NCBI GenBank assembly: GCA_023484365.1
Contig: JAMDBA010000069.1
Span: 1 to 41,404, forward strand
Length of the DNA: 41,404 bases
Origin: Patescibacteria group bacterium
Lineage (GTDB): Bacteria > Patescibacteria > Paceibacteria > UBA6257 > 2-01-FULL-56-20
Reading direction: 5' to 3'
The position numbers and the translations under genes were made by a program. Position 1 is the first letter of the stretch. Each line of letters opens with the position of its first letter. Under the pieces are notes generated by a model that had not been told where the DNA came from, ran no database searches, and saw only the letters and a list, made by a program, of their open reading frames with translations. Shown here in pieces: positions 7,804 to 14,482 of the stretch.

Positions 7804-8715
7804 ATGCCTTGGCTTATATTCGCTTTTTCAGGACCGGTTCTTTGGGCCGCCTCAACCCATATAGATAAATATCTGGTTGAGAAATATTTTAAATACGGCA
7901 GCGTTGCCGTTTTGATGGTGTTTACGGCCATTATCGGTCTTTTACTGCTGCCTTTTATCTGGTGGTTTAAACCGCAAGTTCTAAACTTGCCTTTTTCCAG
8001 CATCTTGGTGATGGCCCTTTCGGGAATTCTCTATATGGCCGCGATTCTTTTTTATCTTCAGGCTTTACAGACCGAGGAAGCTTCGGCTGTCGCTCCTTTT
8101 TATCAGGCCGCGCCTTTATTCGCTTACGCTTTAGCTTATATCGTTCTTGGCGAAACTCTTTCACGGATTCAAATTTTCGGCGGTCTATTGATAGTCGGCG
8201 GCGCGGTTTTGCTTTCGGTGCGCTTTGGCGGCCAGCTCAAAAGAATCAGGTGGAGACTAATAATTTTGATGCTTTCTTGCGCCTTTGTTTTGGCTTTAAG
8301 CTCGGTTATTTTTAAATTTTTCGCTATTCGGGACGATTTTTGGAATACGACTTTCTGGACTTACGTCGGCGAGGCCGTTTTCGGGGTATTTATTCTTGCT
8401 ATTCCGTCGTATTTTCGCCAATTCATTAAAATGCTTAAATCTAACACGTCAGCCGTTTTAGGAGTGAATGGTGCCAATGAATTGATTAATTTAGGGGGGA
8501 GCTTAGGTGTTCGTTACGCGATAATTTTGGCGCCGCTAAGCCTGGTTCAGGCGATAAGCAGCACAACGACGCTTTTTGTGTTTGTTTTTGGAATTTTTCT
8601 TACGATATTTTTTCCTTCTTTGGCTAAAGAGGACTTGTCAGTCAAAAGTCTTGCTCAAAAGGGGTTCGCCGCTTTAATCATCGCTTTGGGCGTTATTTTA
8701 ATAAGCCAAGTTTAA
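7804..8715 (+). CDS. EamA/DMT-superfamily permease
   Basis: Ten-helix drug/metabolite transporter-type membrane protein built of two EamA repeats. The first ends near LGETLSRIQIFGGLLIVGGAVLL (about 120-138), and the second near residues 210-300 includes the PLSLVQAISSTTTLFVFVFG stretch. Length (303) is typical. The substrate cannot be predicted. The ATG is exactly six bases after a TATAAT (7792-7797) embedded in the stop of the VanY-like gene, so it may have its own leaderless transcript as well as readthrough from upstream. Confidence 0.87.
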   Translation: MPWLIFAFSGPVLWAASTHIDKYLVEKYFKYGSVAVLMVFTAIIGLLLLPFIWWFKPQVLNLPFSSILVMALSGILYMAAILFYLQALQTEEASAVAPFYQAAPLFAYALAYIVLGETLSRIQIFGGLLIVGGAVLLSVRFGGQLKRIRWRLIILMLSCAFVLALSSVIFKFFAIRDDFWNTTFWTYVGEAVFGVFILAIPSYFRQFIKMLKSNTSAVLGVNGANELINLGGSLGVRYAIILAPLSLVQAISSTTTLFVFVFGIFLTIFFPSLAKEDLSVKSLAQKGFAALIIALGVILISQV

Positions 8716-8780
8716 TCTTATTCGCTTCCCAGCCGCCAAAGGGCCGGAATGCTTATTTTTACTGTCAAACAGCGAAAAAG

Positions 8781-8789
8781 TTATCCACA
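8781..8789 (+). other. Isolated consensus DnaA box
   Basis: TTATCCACA is a perfect DnaA-box match in the spacer between the EamA and MscS-like genes. The spacer also holds AACCG...CGGTT and CTTAAC...GTTAAG inverted repeats (8859-8891). No second box or replication gene is nearby, so a role as origin is not supported. Confidence 0.3.
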
Positions 8790-8946
8790 TCAACAACGGG
8801 GCGGCGTATCTAAAATTTGTTAAAATTAATATAAGCCTCATTAGATTCCTTAAAAGCAACCGCTTAACATCAATTCGTTCAATCGGTTAAGAGTTGTAAA
8901 TTTAAGATTTAACGTGGTAAAGGTCGATAAAATTAAAAACTAATAA

Positions 8947-9627
8947 ATGGTTATTCAATCTTGGACAGACGTAGTTGTTAGTTCTTTGCAGGGCCTTTGG
9001 ATTACTCTAGTTGGCTTCTTACCAGCTTTGATTGGCGCCTTAATAGTTCTTATTATCGGCCTAATCGTAGCTGCCGGATTAGGAGCTTTGGTTGAAAAGG
9101 TTTTTGATGTTATTAAGCTTGACTCCTTCCTGGCTAAAATCGGCTTAGAGCCTTATTTCCAGAGGGCGGGCTTAAAACTGCGTGGCTCTAGATTCCTTGG
9201 CAGGCTTGTTTACTGGTTTATTGTTATCGCTTTCCTTTTGGCTGCTTCGGACATCTTAGGGTTTTACTCTCTTTCAGCCTTTATCCGCGACGTTTTGATG
9301 TATATTCCTAACGTCATTATGGCCGTTTTAATCATGCTGGCTGCTTTAGTCGCCGGCAACTTCACCAGGAAAGCCGTTAAGGCTTCCGTGATGAGCTCAA
9401 AACTGCACGGAGCTAATTTCTTAGCAACAGTTACCTGGTATGCCTTTATAGTCTTTGGCTTCTTTGCTGCCTTAACGCAGCTAGACGTCGCCACTTCAAT
9501 CGTTAATGCCGTTGTTACGGCGTTTGTGGCGATGATTGCCTTGGCCGGAGGTTTGGCTTTCGGTCTTGGCGGCAGAGAGTATGCGGCTCACTTGATAAGC
9601 AAATTCAAGGAGCACATTGAAGGCTAG
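8947..9627 (+). CDS. MscS-related membrane protein with conserved TM-helix repeats (CmpX-like)
   Basis: 226-residue protein with about five hydrophobic segments. It matches the 'conserved TM helix' family related to mechanosensitive channels: VGFLPALIGALIVLIIGLIVAAGLGALVEK near the N-terminus, a second copy near YIPNVIMAVLIMLAALVAGNFTRKAV, and the closing AGGLAFGLGGREYAAHLISKF, which resembles the pore helix of MscS-like proteins. The beta domain of MscS is absent, so gating by tension is unproven. An AT-rich leader contains GATAAAATT about 15 bases before the ATG and no Shine-Dalgarno sequence. It stands alone between two non-coding spacers. Confidence 0.82.
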   Translation: MVIQSWTDVVVSSLQGLWITLVGFLPALIGALIVLIIGLIVAAGLGALVEKVFDVIKLDSFLAKIGLEPYFQRAGLKLRGSRFLGRLVYWFIVIAFLLAASDILGFYSLSAFIRDVLMYIPNVIMAVLIMLAALVAGNFTRKAVKASVMSSKLHGANFLATVTWYAFIVFGFFAALTQLDVATSIVNAVVTAFVAMIALAGGLAFGLGGREYAAHLISKFKEHIEG

Positions 9628-9743
9628 AACAGGCAGCGCGGGAGAAACCGAAAATATATTTTTCGGGATTAAACCGAGCGAACTTGTCCGCCAGCTGGCG
9701 GATATAAGTGGAAAGATTAAAATAGGTTTAGTATAATAAGTTC

Positions 9744-9822
9744 ATAAATTCTTCCGCTTTTTCATTTCGTGGAAAAGCAAGAGAATAAATTAAAAGACCG
9801 CTTTGTGAGGAAGCGGTTTTTT
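9744..9822 (+). ncRNA. Candidate small RNA of about 80 bases
   Basis: TATAAT at 9732-9737, with TGGAAA 17 bases upstream, predicts a start near 9744. An intrinsic terminator ends the unit at 9822. There is no start codon with a usable frame in between. Speculative: no conserved fold is recognised. Confidence 0.3.
9797..9822 (+). terminator. Intrinsic terminator
   Basis: Stem ACCGCTT (9797-9803) with AAGCGGT (9811-9817), 7-base loop, then a run of six T. It is 170 bases past the MscS-like gene, so it may serve that transcript or the candidate small RNA. Confidence 0.8.
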
Positions 9823-9950
9823 AATCTTTGCGGTTATTTTTTATAATTACGACGGATAAATATTTATTATTTTGCATTTATATATTGGGTTATTGTGTTT
9901 TTTGTGGCGTGTTTATTGTTTTTTATTGTTAATTTCATTATTCTTAAGTT

Positions 9951-10214
9951 GTGAAAGTATTAGTGCCGGCAATTTTAATAATCCTTTTTTTGTTCTTAAG
10001 TTTTCAGCTGGTTTCTTTTTGGTTCAGGAAAAACGACGCTGCCGCCCAGTTGGCCAATCTCCAGTCGGGATTAAGCAGTTCCCAAAAAGATCTCGCTAAT
10101 TTACAATCAGACCTTGAATATTATTTAAATCCGGCGAATCTGGAAAAAGAAATAAAAGGCAGGTTTAATTATCATTCCCCCGGAGAAAAAATGATAATCG
10201 TTGTTCCTCACTGA
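9951..10214 (+). CDS. FtsB/DivIC-like septum formation initiator
   Basis: Short bitopic protein of 87 residues. It has one N-terminal transmembrane helix (4-24), then a Q/L/S-rich coiled coil (about 30-62), and ends with LNPANLEKEIKGRFNYHSPGEKMIIVVP, which matches the closing region of FtsB/DivIC proteins (N-P-x-x-[IL]-E-K...PGE). Family members link FtsQ and FtsL in the divisome. It starts with GTG directly after an in-frame TAA, so no longer form is possible. Spacing to the SurA-N-like gene is short and on the same strand, so they are probably cotranscribed. Confidence 0.72.
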   Translation: MKVLVPAILIILFLFLSFQLVSFWFRKNDAAAQLANLQSGLSSSQKDLANLQSDLEYYLNPANLEKEIKGRFNYHSPGEKMIIVVPH

Positions 10215-10242
10215 TAGCCGAATATATTTTTATAAAATAAAA

Positions 10243-10812
10243 ATGAAATCAATTAAGCTTTCAAAAAATTTAAAAATTATCATCATCGCCTTATTCGTTG
10301 TTTTTATTGTTATCGTTTTAATAAGCGCCGGTTATTATCCTGTGGCGATCGTTAACGGCGGCATAATCACAGACCACTCTTTCAGGATCAATTATGCGGC
10401 CGCCTACAATTATTACCAAAAATACACGAAACTCTATAATTCAACATCAACTTTTAATGCCGCTGATTTTCAGGCGTCCATTTTTAGTCAGTTAATTGAT
10501 AACGTTTTGATTGAAAATGAATTAAAGAAAGAATTGGGAAGTAATTTTGATTTGGTCCTGAACAACAAACTTAAGGATCTCAATGAAAATCAAAATTTTG
10601 AAAATGAAGTAACGCAAATATACGGCGTTGATTATCCGACTTTCAGGCAGGAAGTTTTTGTGCCTGAAGCCGAACAAGATATTATGACGGGCCGGTTATT
10701 TTTAAAAAATCAAAATTTAAATGACTGGCTTAAAAGCGCCAGAAGTTCGGCTCATGTTATTGTTTTATCTCCGAATTTTTACTGGGACGGCCAGGAAATA
10801 AAAACAAAATAA
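10243..10812 (+). CDS. SurA-N-like membrane-anchored protein
   Basis: 189-residue protein with one N-terminal membrane helix (about 10-32) and an extracytoplasmic helical region resembling the N-terminal domain of SurA/PrsA-type chaperones. Visible features are VNGGIITDHSFRINYAAAYNYY, FQASIFSQLIDNVLIENELKKEL and YPTFRQEVFVPEAEQDIMTGRLF. No parvulin isomerase domain follows, so it would be a chaperone-like stub. The ATG at 10243 follows TATAAA by six bases and is preferred over an in-frame TTG at 10201 that would overlap the previous stop. A GC-rich hairpin follows immediately. Confidence 0.65.
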   Translation: MKSIKLSKNLKIIIIALFVVFIVIVLISAGYYPVAIVNGGIITDHSFRINYAAAYNYYQKYTKLYNSTSTFNAADFQASIFSQLIDNVLIENELKKELGSNFDLVLNNKLKDLNENQNFENEVTQIYGVDYPTFRQEVFVPEAEQDIMTGRLFLKNQNLNDWLKSARSSAHVIVLSPNFYWDGQEIKTK

Positions 10813-10813
10813 A

Positions 10814-10859
10814 TCCCGCGCTTCAAGCGCGGGAATGGAGCGGGCGTAGGCGGCCCGCT
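10814..10859. terminator. Two adjacent GC-rich hairpins between convergent genes
   Basis: TCCCGCGCTT/AAGCGCGGGA (10814-10834) and AGCGGGC/GCCCGCT (10839-10859). The second overlaps the stop codon of the minus-strand gene. There is no strong T run on either strand, so they may act as transcript-end stabilisers or weak terminators in both directions. Confidence 0.55.
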
Positions 10860-11283
10860 ATTTATTATCTTTTAATTCGTTTTTTAAATCGTTAAGAGTG
10901 CTCTTTTCATCCAATCCGAAGTGAGTTGCTATAACGACATTGTTATAGCTCTTGGTATCATCAATATTTGCCTGATGAAGATTTACTATCTTAAATAATT
11001 TTCCCGGCATAAATATCATTGCCATTCTGGTTTGCGCGACGTCCCATAATGATCCCTGGGAGGATTTATTCCACCAGACATGCACTTCGTCGGCCCAAAT
11101 AATGTCGCCCTCGTGTTCTTTAACTATTCTGAGACCGATTTCGTCTTGCTGGTTGGTGTCGCGGAACGGACACCTTACGACGCAGCCGTCTTTTTCAAGA
11201 GAATGGACATAATTTAAAACATCGTCTTTTTCTTTCTCGGTTATATTCCTGACCGAGCAAATAATGTAGATTTTTTTCGGCAT
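10858..11283 (-). CDS. Nucleoside 2-deoxyribosyltransferase-like protein
   Basis: 141-residue cytosolic Rossmann-like protein. IYIICSVRN at the N-terminus, the DEIGLRIVKEHEGDIIWADEVHVWW segment (47-71) and SQGSLWDVAQTRMA resemble the nucleoside deoxyribosyltransferase fold, in which Asp and Glu residues of these segments hold the nucleoside. Substrate is unknown, and the same fold is used by some nucleotide-hydrolysing and TIR-like proteins. The ATG is preceded by AAAAAGGAGAAAAT. The gene has a classical promoter (11319-11348) and is divergent from the phosphoesterase pair with a 148-base spacer, which suggests joint regulation. Family assignment is moderate. Confidence 0.62.
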   Translation of the reverse strand: MPKKIYIICSVRNITEKEKDDVLNYVHSLEKDGCVVRCPFRDTNQQDEIGLRIVKEHEGDIIWADEVHVWWNKSSQGSLWDVAQTRMAMIFMPGKLFKIVNLHQANIDDTKSYNNVVIATHFGLDEKSTLNDLKNELKDNK

Positions 11284-11318
11284 ATTTTCTCCTTTTTGAT
11301 TTTAAAACTTCTAAAAAA

Positions 11319-11348
11319 AGTATAGCAAGAAATTTTTAAGTTTGTCAA
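11319..11348 (-). promoter_or_regulatory. Classical promoter of the deoxyribosyltransferase-like gene
   Basis: Read on the minus strand: TTGACA (11343-11348), 18-base spacer, TATACT (11319-11324), then a leader of about 30 bases carrying AAAAAGGAG before the ATG at 11283. Confidence 0.75.
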
Positions 11349-11365
11349 TAAATTCTTGAAAATCA

Positions 11366-11402
11366 TTGACTTATTTTTATTTCTACCTCAATATTTAGGT
11401 AG
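11366..11402 (+). promoter_or_regulatory. Promoter/operator region of the phosphoesterase pair
   Basis: TTGACT (11366-11371) could be the -35, but the -10 is weak (CAATAT or AATATT at 11389-11395). An inverted repeat CTACCT-N8-AGGTAG (11383-11402) covers the -10 position and may be an operator. Then AAAAAGGAG precedes the GTG start at 11432. Confidence 0.45.
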
Positions 11403-11431
11403 GAAATTGAAAGTTTAAAAAGGAGAAAAAA

Positions 11432-12487
11432 GTGAAGAAAAATAAGGACGAAAAGAAAGACGAACTGAAAAGATTCCTTGAATTTGTTTCTGCGCCGAAG
11501 ACGAAAGAAGAGTTGAGGAAAGAATTTGGCAAAACGAAAGTAATTATAGGGATGATGGATGAAGCGAAAAGTGCGGGCTATAAGATGCTTCGCTCTGGCG
11601 GGAAAATACATTTTGAAAAAGTTATCCCTTTTGATACCGAGGCGGCCATCAAAAATAGATCATTTAAAACGCTTGAAGCTTATGACGATAATGGAAATTT
11701 CTTCGTGCCCGGAAGACTCATAGTTTTTTATCCTAAAGATTGGGAAAAAATCAGAATAGTGCCGATAGCCGATGTCTTTTGGGGAGAAGCATTATGCGAC
11801 ACGGAAAGATTAAAAAAGATAGTCAGATGGATTAGCAGAGACGAGCACGTTTTCTGTTATTTGTCGGGGAATATATTCTCCAGCAAAATCGCCGCCAGCG
11901 ATCTTGGAAAAAAAGTTGAAGATCTGGAAAAGCTTTTTGAGCCGATGTTCAACAAAATATTATTCACGGTCAGCGGCCCGAATGAAGAAAAATTCAGAAA
12001 ACTCAAGCCGTCTAAGAAGCTTCCAAAAGGCGGATTCGATCCCTTAGCCTCAATGTTCAATGGTAGCATAACTCATTTTCTTGACCAGGCGCATATAGCG
12101 ATAAAGTTTGATGGTATTCCTCACGTAATGAAACTTTTCGCTATTCACGGAAAGAGTAATGCGATTATAACGGGAGCAAAGGTAAATGCGGTATATCGTC
12201 TCATCTCTTCGTTTGATGCCGACGTCTATAGCATGGCGAATCTTAAGGCCTCTCACATTGAAAAGCCGGAGATAATCAGTTTTCGTACGGATGGGCAGGG
12301 GTTAGACATAAAAAAAGTTTATCTTATATCTCTCCCAACGTTTAAGAAATACTTCGGCAGCGATGACGCCGTCAGAGGAAATCCGCCGCCGTTTGAGGGG
12401 CAGATCAATATAGCGTTTTACGGAAAGACAGGCGATATCCATGTTTATTCCGGAACCCTAAAGAAGGAAGAGGAGGTAATAATATGA
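11432..12487 (+). CDS. Winged-helix plus degenerate metallophosphoesterase-like protein (probable pseudoenzyme)
   Basis: 351 residues. Residues 8-62 look like a small winged-helix or HTH unit (ELKRFLEFVSAPKTKEEL...). Residues 105-280 align by eye with the phosphoesterase encoded next, but the metal ligands are gone. D-x-H is D114-V-F, GD is G146-N147, GNHE reads G182-P-N-E, and the GHVH position reads A-N-L-K. Only the IHG histidine (239) remains. A catalytically dead regulator or scaffold is inferred. The GTG start has AAAAAGGAG at the right distance. It overlaps the next gene by ATGA and carries that gene's Shine-Dalgarno AGGAGG (12471-12476) in its last codons, so the pair is translationally coupled. 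Codon use gives no sign of decay. Confidence 0.7.
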   Translation: MKKNKDEKKDELKRFLEFVSAPKTKEELRKEFGKTKVIIGMMDEAKSAGYKMLRSGGKIHFEKVIPFDTEAAIKNRSFKTLEAYDDNGNFFVPGRLIVFYPKDWEKIRIVPIADVFWGEALCDTERLKKIVRWISRDEHVFCYLSGNIFSSKIAASDLGKKVEDLEKLFEPMFNKILFTVSGPNEEKFRKLKPSKKLPKGGFDPLASMFNGSITHFLDQAHIAIKFDGIPHVMKLFAIHGKSNAIITGAKVNAVYRLISSFDADVYSMANLKASHIEKPEIISFRTDGQGLDIKKVYLISLPTFKKYFGSDDAVRGNPPPFEGQINIAFYGKTGDIHVYSGTLKKEEEVII

Positions 12488-13311
12488 AGGAACCGATCAA
12501 AGGAAAGACAAAGTATTTTGAATATGTATTTTTTCCTAATCAGTCGTTTATTTACATCAAAGTTTTGCCGTCTCTTAAAACTAACGGCGAACTAAAAATT
12601 ATTCCTCTCAGCGATATCCATATCGGAGCCAAAGGCTTCAAAGAGGAAAAATTCATTTCGTTTATTAAGTACATATCCGAAGAGCCGGTGCTTTGTTGCG
12701 TGAATGGAGACACGGTGGAGATGGCTTTGCCGGATTCTCCTTCGGGCGTCTTTGAGCAGACTATGTCGCCAACAGAGCAGATGCTTTATTTGCGAGAACA
12801 TCTTAAACCTATCGAGGAAAAAATTTTATGGGCTCTTCCGGGTAATCATGAGGAGCGGCCCATTAAAAGATCAAATATTGACCCTTTGGAGTGGGTGTTA
12901 AGATCGCTGAAGACGAATGTTGAAGACAGGTATTCGCAATTTCCTATCAGCGCCACCATTGAGTACGAAGGGCACAAGTTCAACTTTTTTGTCCAACACG
13001 GAGCTAGCGGCGCAACAACCCCGGGATCAAAGATTAATGCGGCGTCTAAACCGCTGCAGTTCATCAAAAACGCTCATTTTATCATAATGGGTCATGTTCA
13101 TTCTTCTGATCAGAGCCCCCAGAACTCCTTTAATCTTAAAGTTGAGGGAGAACAAATGACCGTTGCTAAACATCTGGTTTATGTAATCATAGCGCCAGCT
13201 TTCTATGAGTATTTCAATACTTACGGCGCTAAAAAAGGTTACGCTCCGCCGTCAACTGGCGCTGTTGTTCCTTACCTTTGGAAGAACGGCACCTACGGAG
13301 TTTCTTCTTAA
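12484..13311 (+). CDS. Calcineurin-like metallophosphoesterase
   Basis: 275-residue cytosolic phosphoesterase with a full dinuclear metal site: SDIHIG (Asp44, His46), NGDTVE (Asp76), PGNHEE (Asn121, His122), VQHGASG (His172) and MGHVHSSD (His204, His206). Substrate is unknown. The overall pattern resembles small phage and bacterial calcineurin-like proteins that act on nucleotides or nucleic acid ends, but this is only a resemblance. Its start overlaps the upstream degenerate paralog by ATGA, and it has a strong Shine-Dalgarno AGGAGG. A strong terminator follows, so the operon is these two genes. Confidence 0.88.
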   Translation: MKEPIKGKTKYFEYVFFPNQSFIYIKVLPSLKTNGELKIIPLSDIHIGAKGFKEEKFISFIKYISEEPVLCCVNGDTVEMALPDSPSGVFEQTMSPTEQMLYLREHLKPIEEKILWALPGNHEERPIKRSNIDPLEWVLRSLKTNVEDRYSQFPISATIEYEGHKFNFFVQHGASGATTPGSKINAASKPLQFIKNAHFIIMGHVHSSDQSPQNSFNLKVEGEQMTVAKHLVYVIIAPAFYEYFNTYGAKKGYAPPSTGAVVPYLWKNGTYGVSS

Positions 13312-13330
13312 CTACTTAAAATTAAATCCG

Positions 13331-13359
13331 TCCCCCGGCGCAAACCGGGGGATTTTTTT
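13331..13359 (+). terminator. Terminator of the phosphoesterase operon
   Basis: TCCCCCGG (13331-13338) pairs with CCGGGGGA (13345-13352) around a 6-base loop and is followed by seven T. It abuts the stop of the convergent DoxX-like gene. Confidence 0.92.
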
Positions 13360-13702
13360 AAAAAACCAGCGAAAGGGCGGCGCCGGCGACACCGATATCC
13401 CTTACGACGACGTCGGAAACGCCGGTTTGAAAAATAAAAGTAGCGGAAATTTCCAAAATCATCAAAAAGATAATTAAGGCAGCCATCCTTCTATAAAAAT
13501 TAAAAACTAAAGCAGCGCCAGAAACGCAAAGCAATAAACCGTGGAAGAGCACTAAATTATCAGCCAATCTTCCTGTTCCTAAAAAACTTGGCGCGTAAAC
13601 AACCCAGTCTTGCGGCGAATGAATTTCGTTTACTCCGAACCAAATTACAACGAAAGCGATTGACCAGCTCAATATTAAATTTCTTAGTTTATTTTTATCC
13701 AT
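13358..13702 (-). CDS. DoxX-like four-helix membrane protein
   Basis: 114 residues with four predicted transmembrane helices. IAFVVIWFGVNEIHSPQDWV in helix 1, the middle LVLFHGLLLCVSGAALVF with a following FYRRMAALII, and DVVVRDIGVAGAALSL at the end fit the DoxX-like membrane protein pattern (W-x-G-x-N...P...W, V-R-D-x-G). Function is unclear, and relatives sit with redox or stress genes. It lies downstream of tmk on the same strand but is separated from it by a terminator. No Shine-Dalgarno sequence is visible and TATATT abuts the ATG. Confidence 0.65.
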   Translation of the reverse strand: MDKNKLRNLILSWSIAFVVIWFGVNEIHSPQDWVVYAPSFLGTGRLADNLVLFHGLLLCVSGAALVFNFYRRMAALIIFLMILEISATFIFQTGVSDVVVRDIGVAGAALSLVF

Positions 13703-13723
13703 AATATAAAGCGATAAAAAATT

Positions 13724-13746
13724 ATCCCATACTTAAAGTATGGGAT
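13724..13746 (-). terminator. Terminator downstream of tmk
   Basis: ATCCCATACTT (13724-13734) and AAGTATGGGAT (13736-13746) form an 11-base perfect inverted repeat. On the minus strand AATTTTTTA follows. Confidence 0.82.
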
Positions 13747-13755
13747 TTGTATTTT

Positions 13756-14376
13756 TTACCTTAATTTTTCTTCAAAAATCCGGATAATTTCCCGATGGAT
13801 TTCTTCAATTGATTTAGAGGCGTCAATTTTAGCGTGCTTATTTTTAGTTATTTTTTTGAAATATTCTTTATATCCTGCGCGGACTTTTTGGTGGAACGAA
13901 ACATCTTCTTTCTCAAGGCGGTCTCTTTTTCCGATGTTGGCATTGCGTCGCAGGCCGACAGCCGGATCAACATCAAGCCAAAAAGTGAAATCGGGCAGGA
14001 TTTTTCCTTTGGCAAAATTATTGAGAGTTTTAAAGTCTTTTTCGGGGACGCCTCTTGCGCAAACTTGGTAAGCGTAGGTACTTGCGTCAAAGCGATCGCA
14101 GATTACAATGTTTCCTTTTTCAAGCTCGGGAGCGATAACGTTATCAACATGCTGGGCTCTATCGGCGGCAAAAAGCAAAAGCTCTGCTTTGGAAGAAATT
14201 TTATAATCGGGGTTGAGCAGGGTGGTTCTGATGTCCCGGCAGACGGACGCGTCGCCACCAGGTTCTTTTGTCAGAAAAACGCCCAAACCTTTTCCTTTCA
14301 GGTAATCGGCGAGCATCTGACTTTGGATGGTTTTGCCCGATCCTTCGCCTCCTTCAAAGACTATAAATAATTTCAT
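13756..14376 (-). CDS. tmk: Thymidylate kinase
   Basis: Phosphorylates dTMP to dTDP in the cytosol. P-loop FEGGEGSGKT at residues 7-16, KEPGG at about 38-42, the DRFDASTYAYQ substrate segment, and the LDVDPAVGLRR stretch followed by a LID region containing KRDRLE. The 206-residue length is normal. The start is the ATG at 14376 preceded by AAAAAGGAGAAAA. An in-frame ATG at 14397 would place this Shine-Dalgarno sequence inside the gene. It is transcribed alone, divergent from typA, and closed by its own terminator. Confidence 0.95.
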   Translation of the reverse strand: MKLFIVFEGGEGSGKTIQSQMLADYLKGKGLGVFLTKEPGGDASVCRDIRTTLLNPDYKISSKAELLLFAADRAQHVDNVIAPELEKGNIVICDRFDASTYAYQVCARGVPEKDFKTLNNFAKGKILPDFTFWLDVDPAVGLRRNANIGKRDRLEKEDVSFHQKVRAGYKEYFKKITKNKHAKIDASKSIEEIHREIIRIFEEKLR

Positions 14377-14441
14377 TTTTTCTCCTTTTTGTGGCATAAA
14401 TTTACTTTTTTAAATATAAATTTTTTTCAAAATTATTCAAG

Positions 14442-14470
14442 TTGAAATGATTTATTTTTTATTATATAAT
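14442..14470 (+). promoter_or_regulatory. typA promoter
   Basis: TTGAAA (14442-14447), 17-base spacer, TATAAT (14465-14470). The ATG at 14483 lies 12 bases further, predicting a leader of only about five bases. Confidence 0.75.
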
Positions 14471-14482
14471 ATTCCCATTGTT

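Larger units (their letters stand above)
9628..9950. other. 323-base spacer with a candidate small transcription unit
   Basis: No protein gene is convincing here. Visible are a CCGAAAA...TTTTCGG inverted repeat (about 9649-9668), the palindrome CCGCCAGCTGGCGG (9689-9702), a promoter-like TGGAAA-N17-TATAAT (9709-9737), a terminator (9797-9822) and then a very AT-rich stretch leading to the FtsB-like gene. Confidence 0.5.

Noticed and set aside
8716..8946. Replication origin suggested by the TTATCCACA box
   Set aside because: Only one box, no dnaA or dnaN nearby and no AT-rich unwinding element with repeated boxes.
11383..11402. CTACCT-N8-AGGTAG as a terminator
   Set aside because: No T run follows, and the position is upstream of a start, so an operator is more likely.
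13834..14370. 178-residue plus-strand open frame opposite tmk
   Set aside because: Antisense shadow of a clear thymidylate kinase, with no promoter, ribosome-binding site or domain.
14447..14482. Upstream ATG start for typA
   Set aside because: It lies inside the promoter spacer, and the family begins at MELRNIAIIAHVDHGK.
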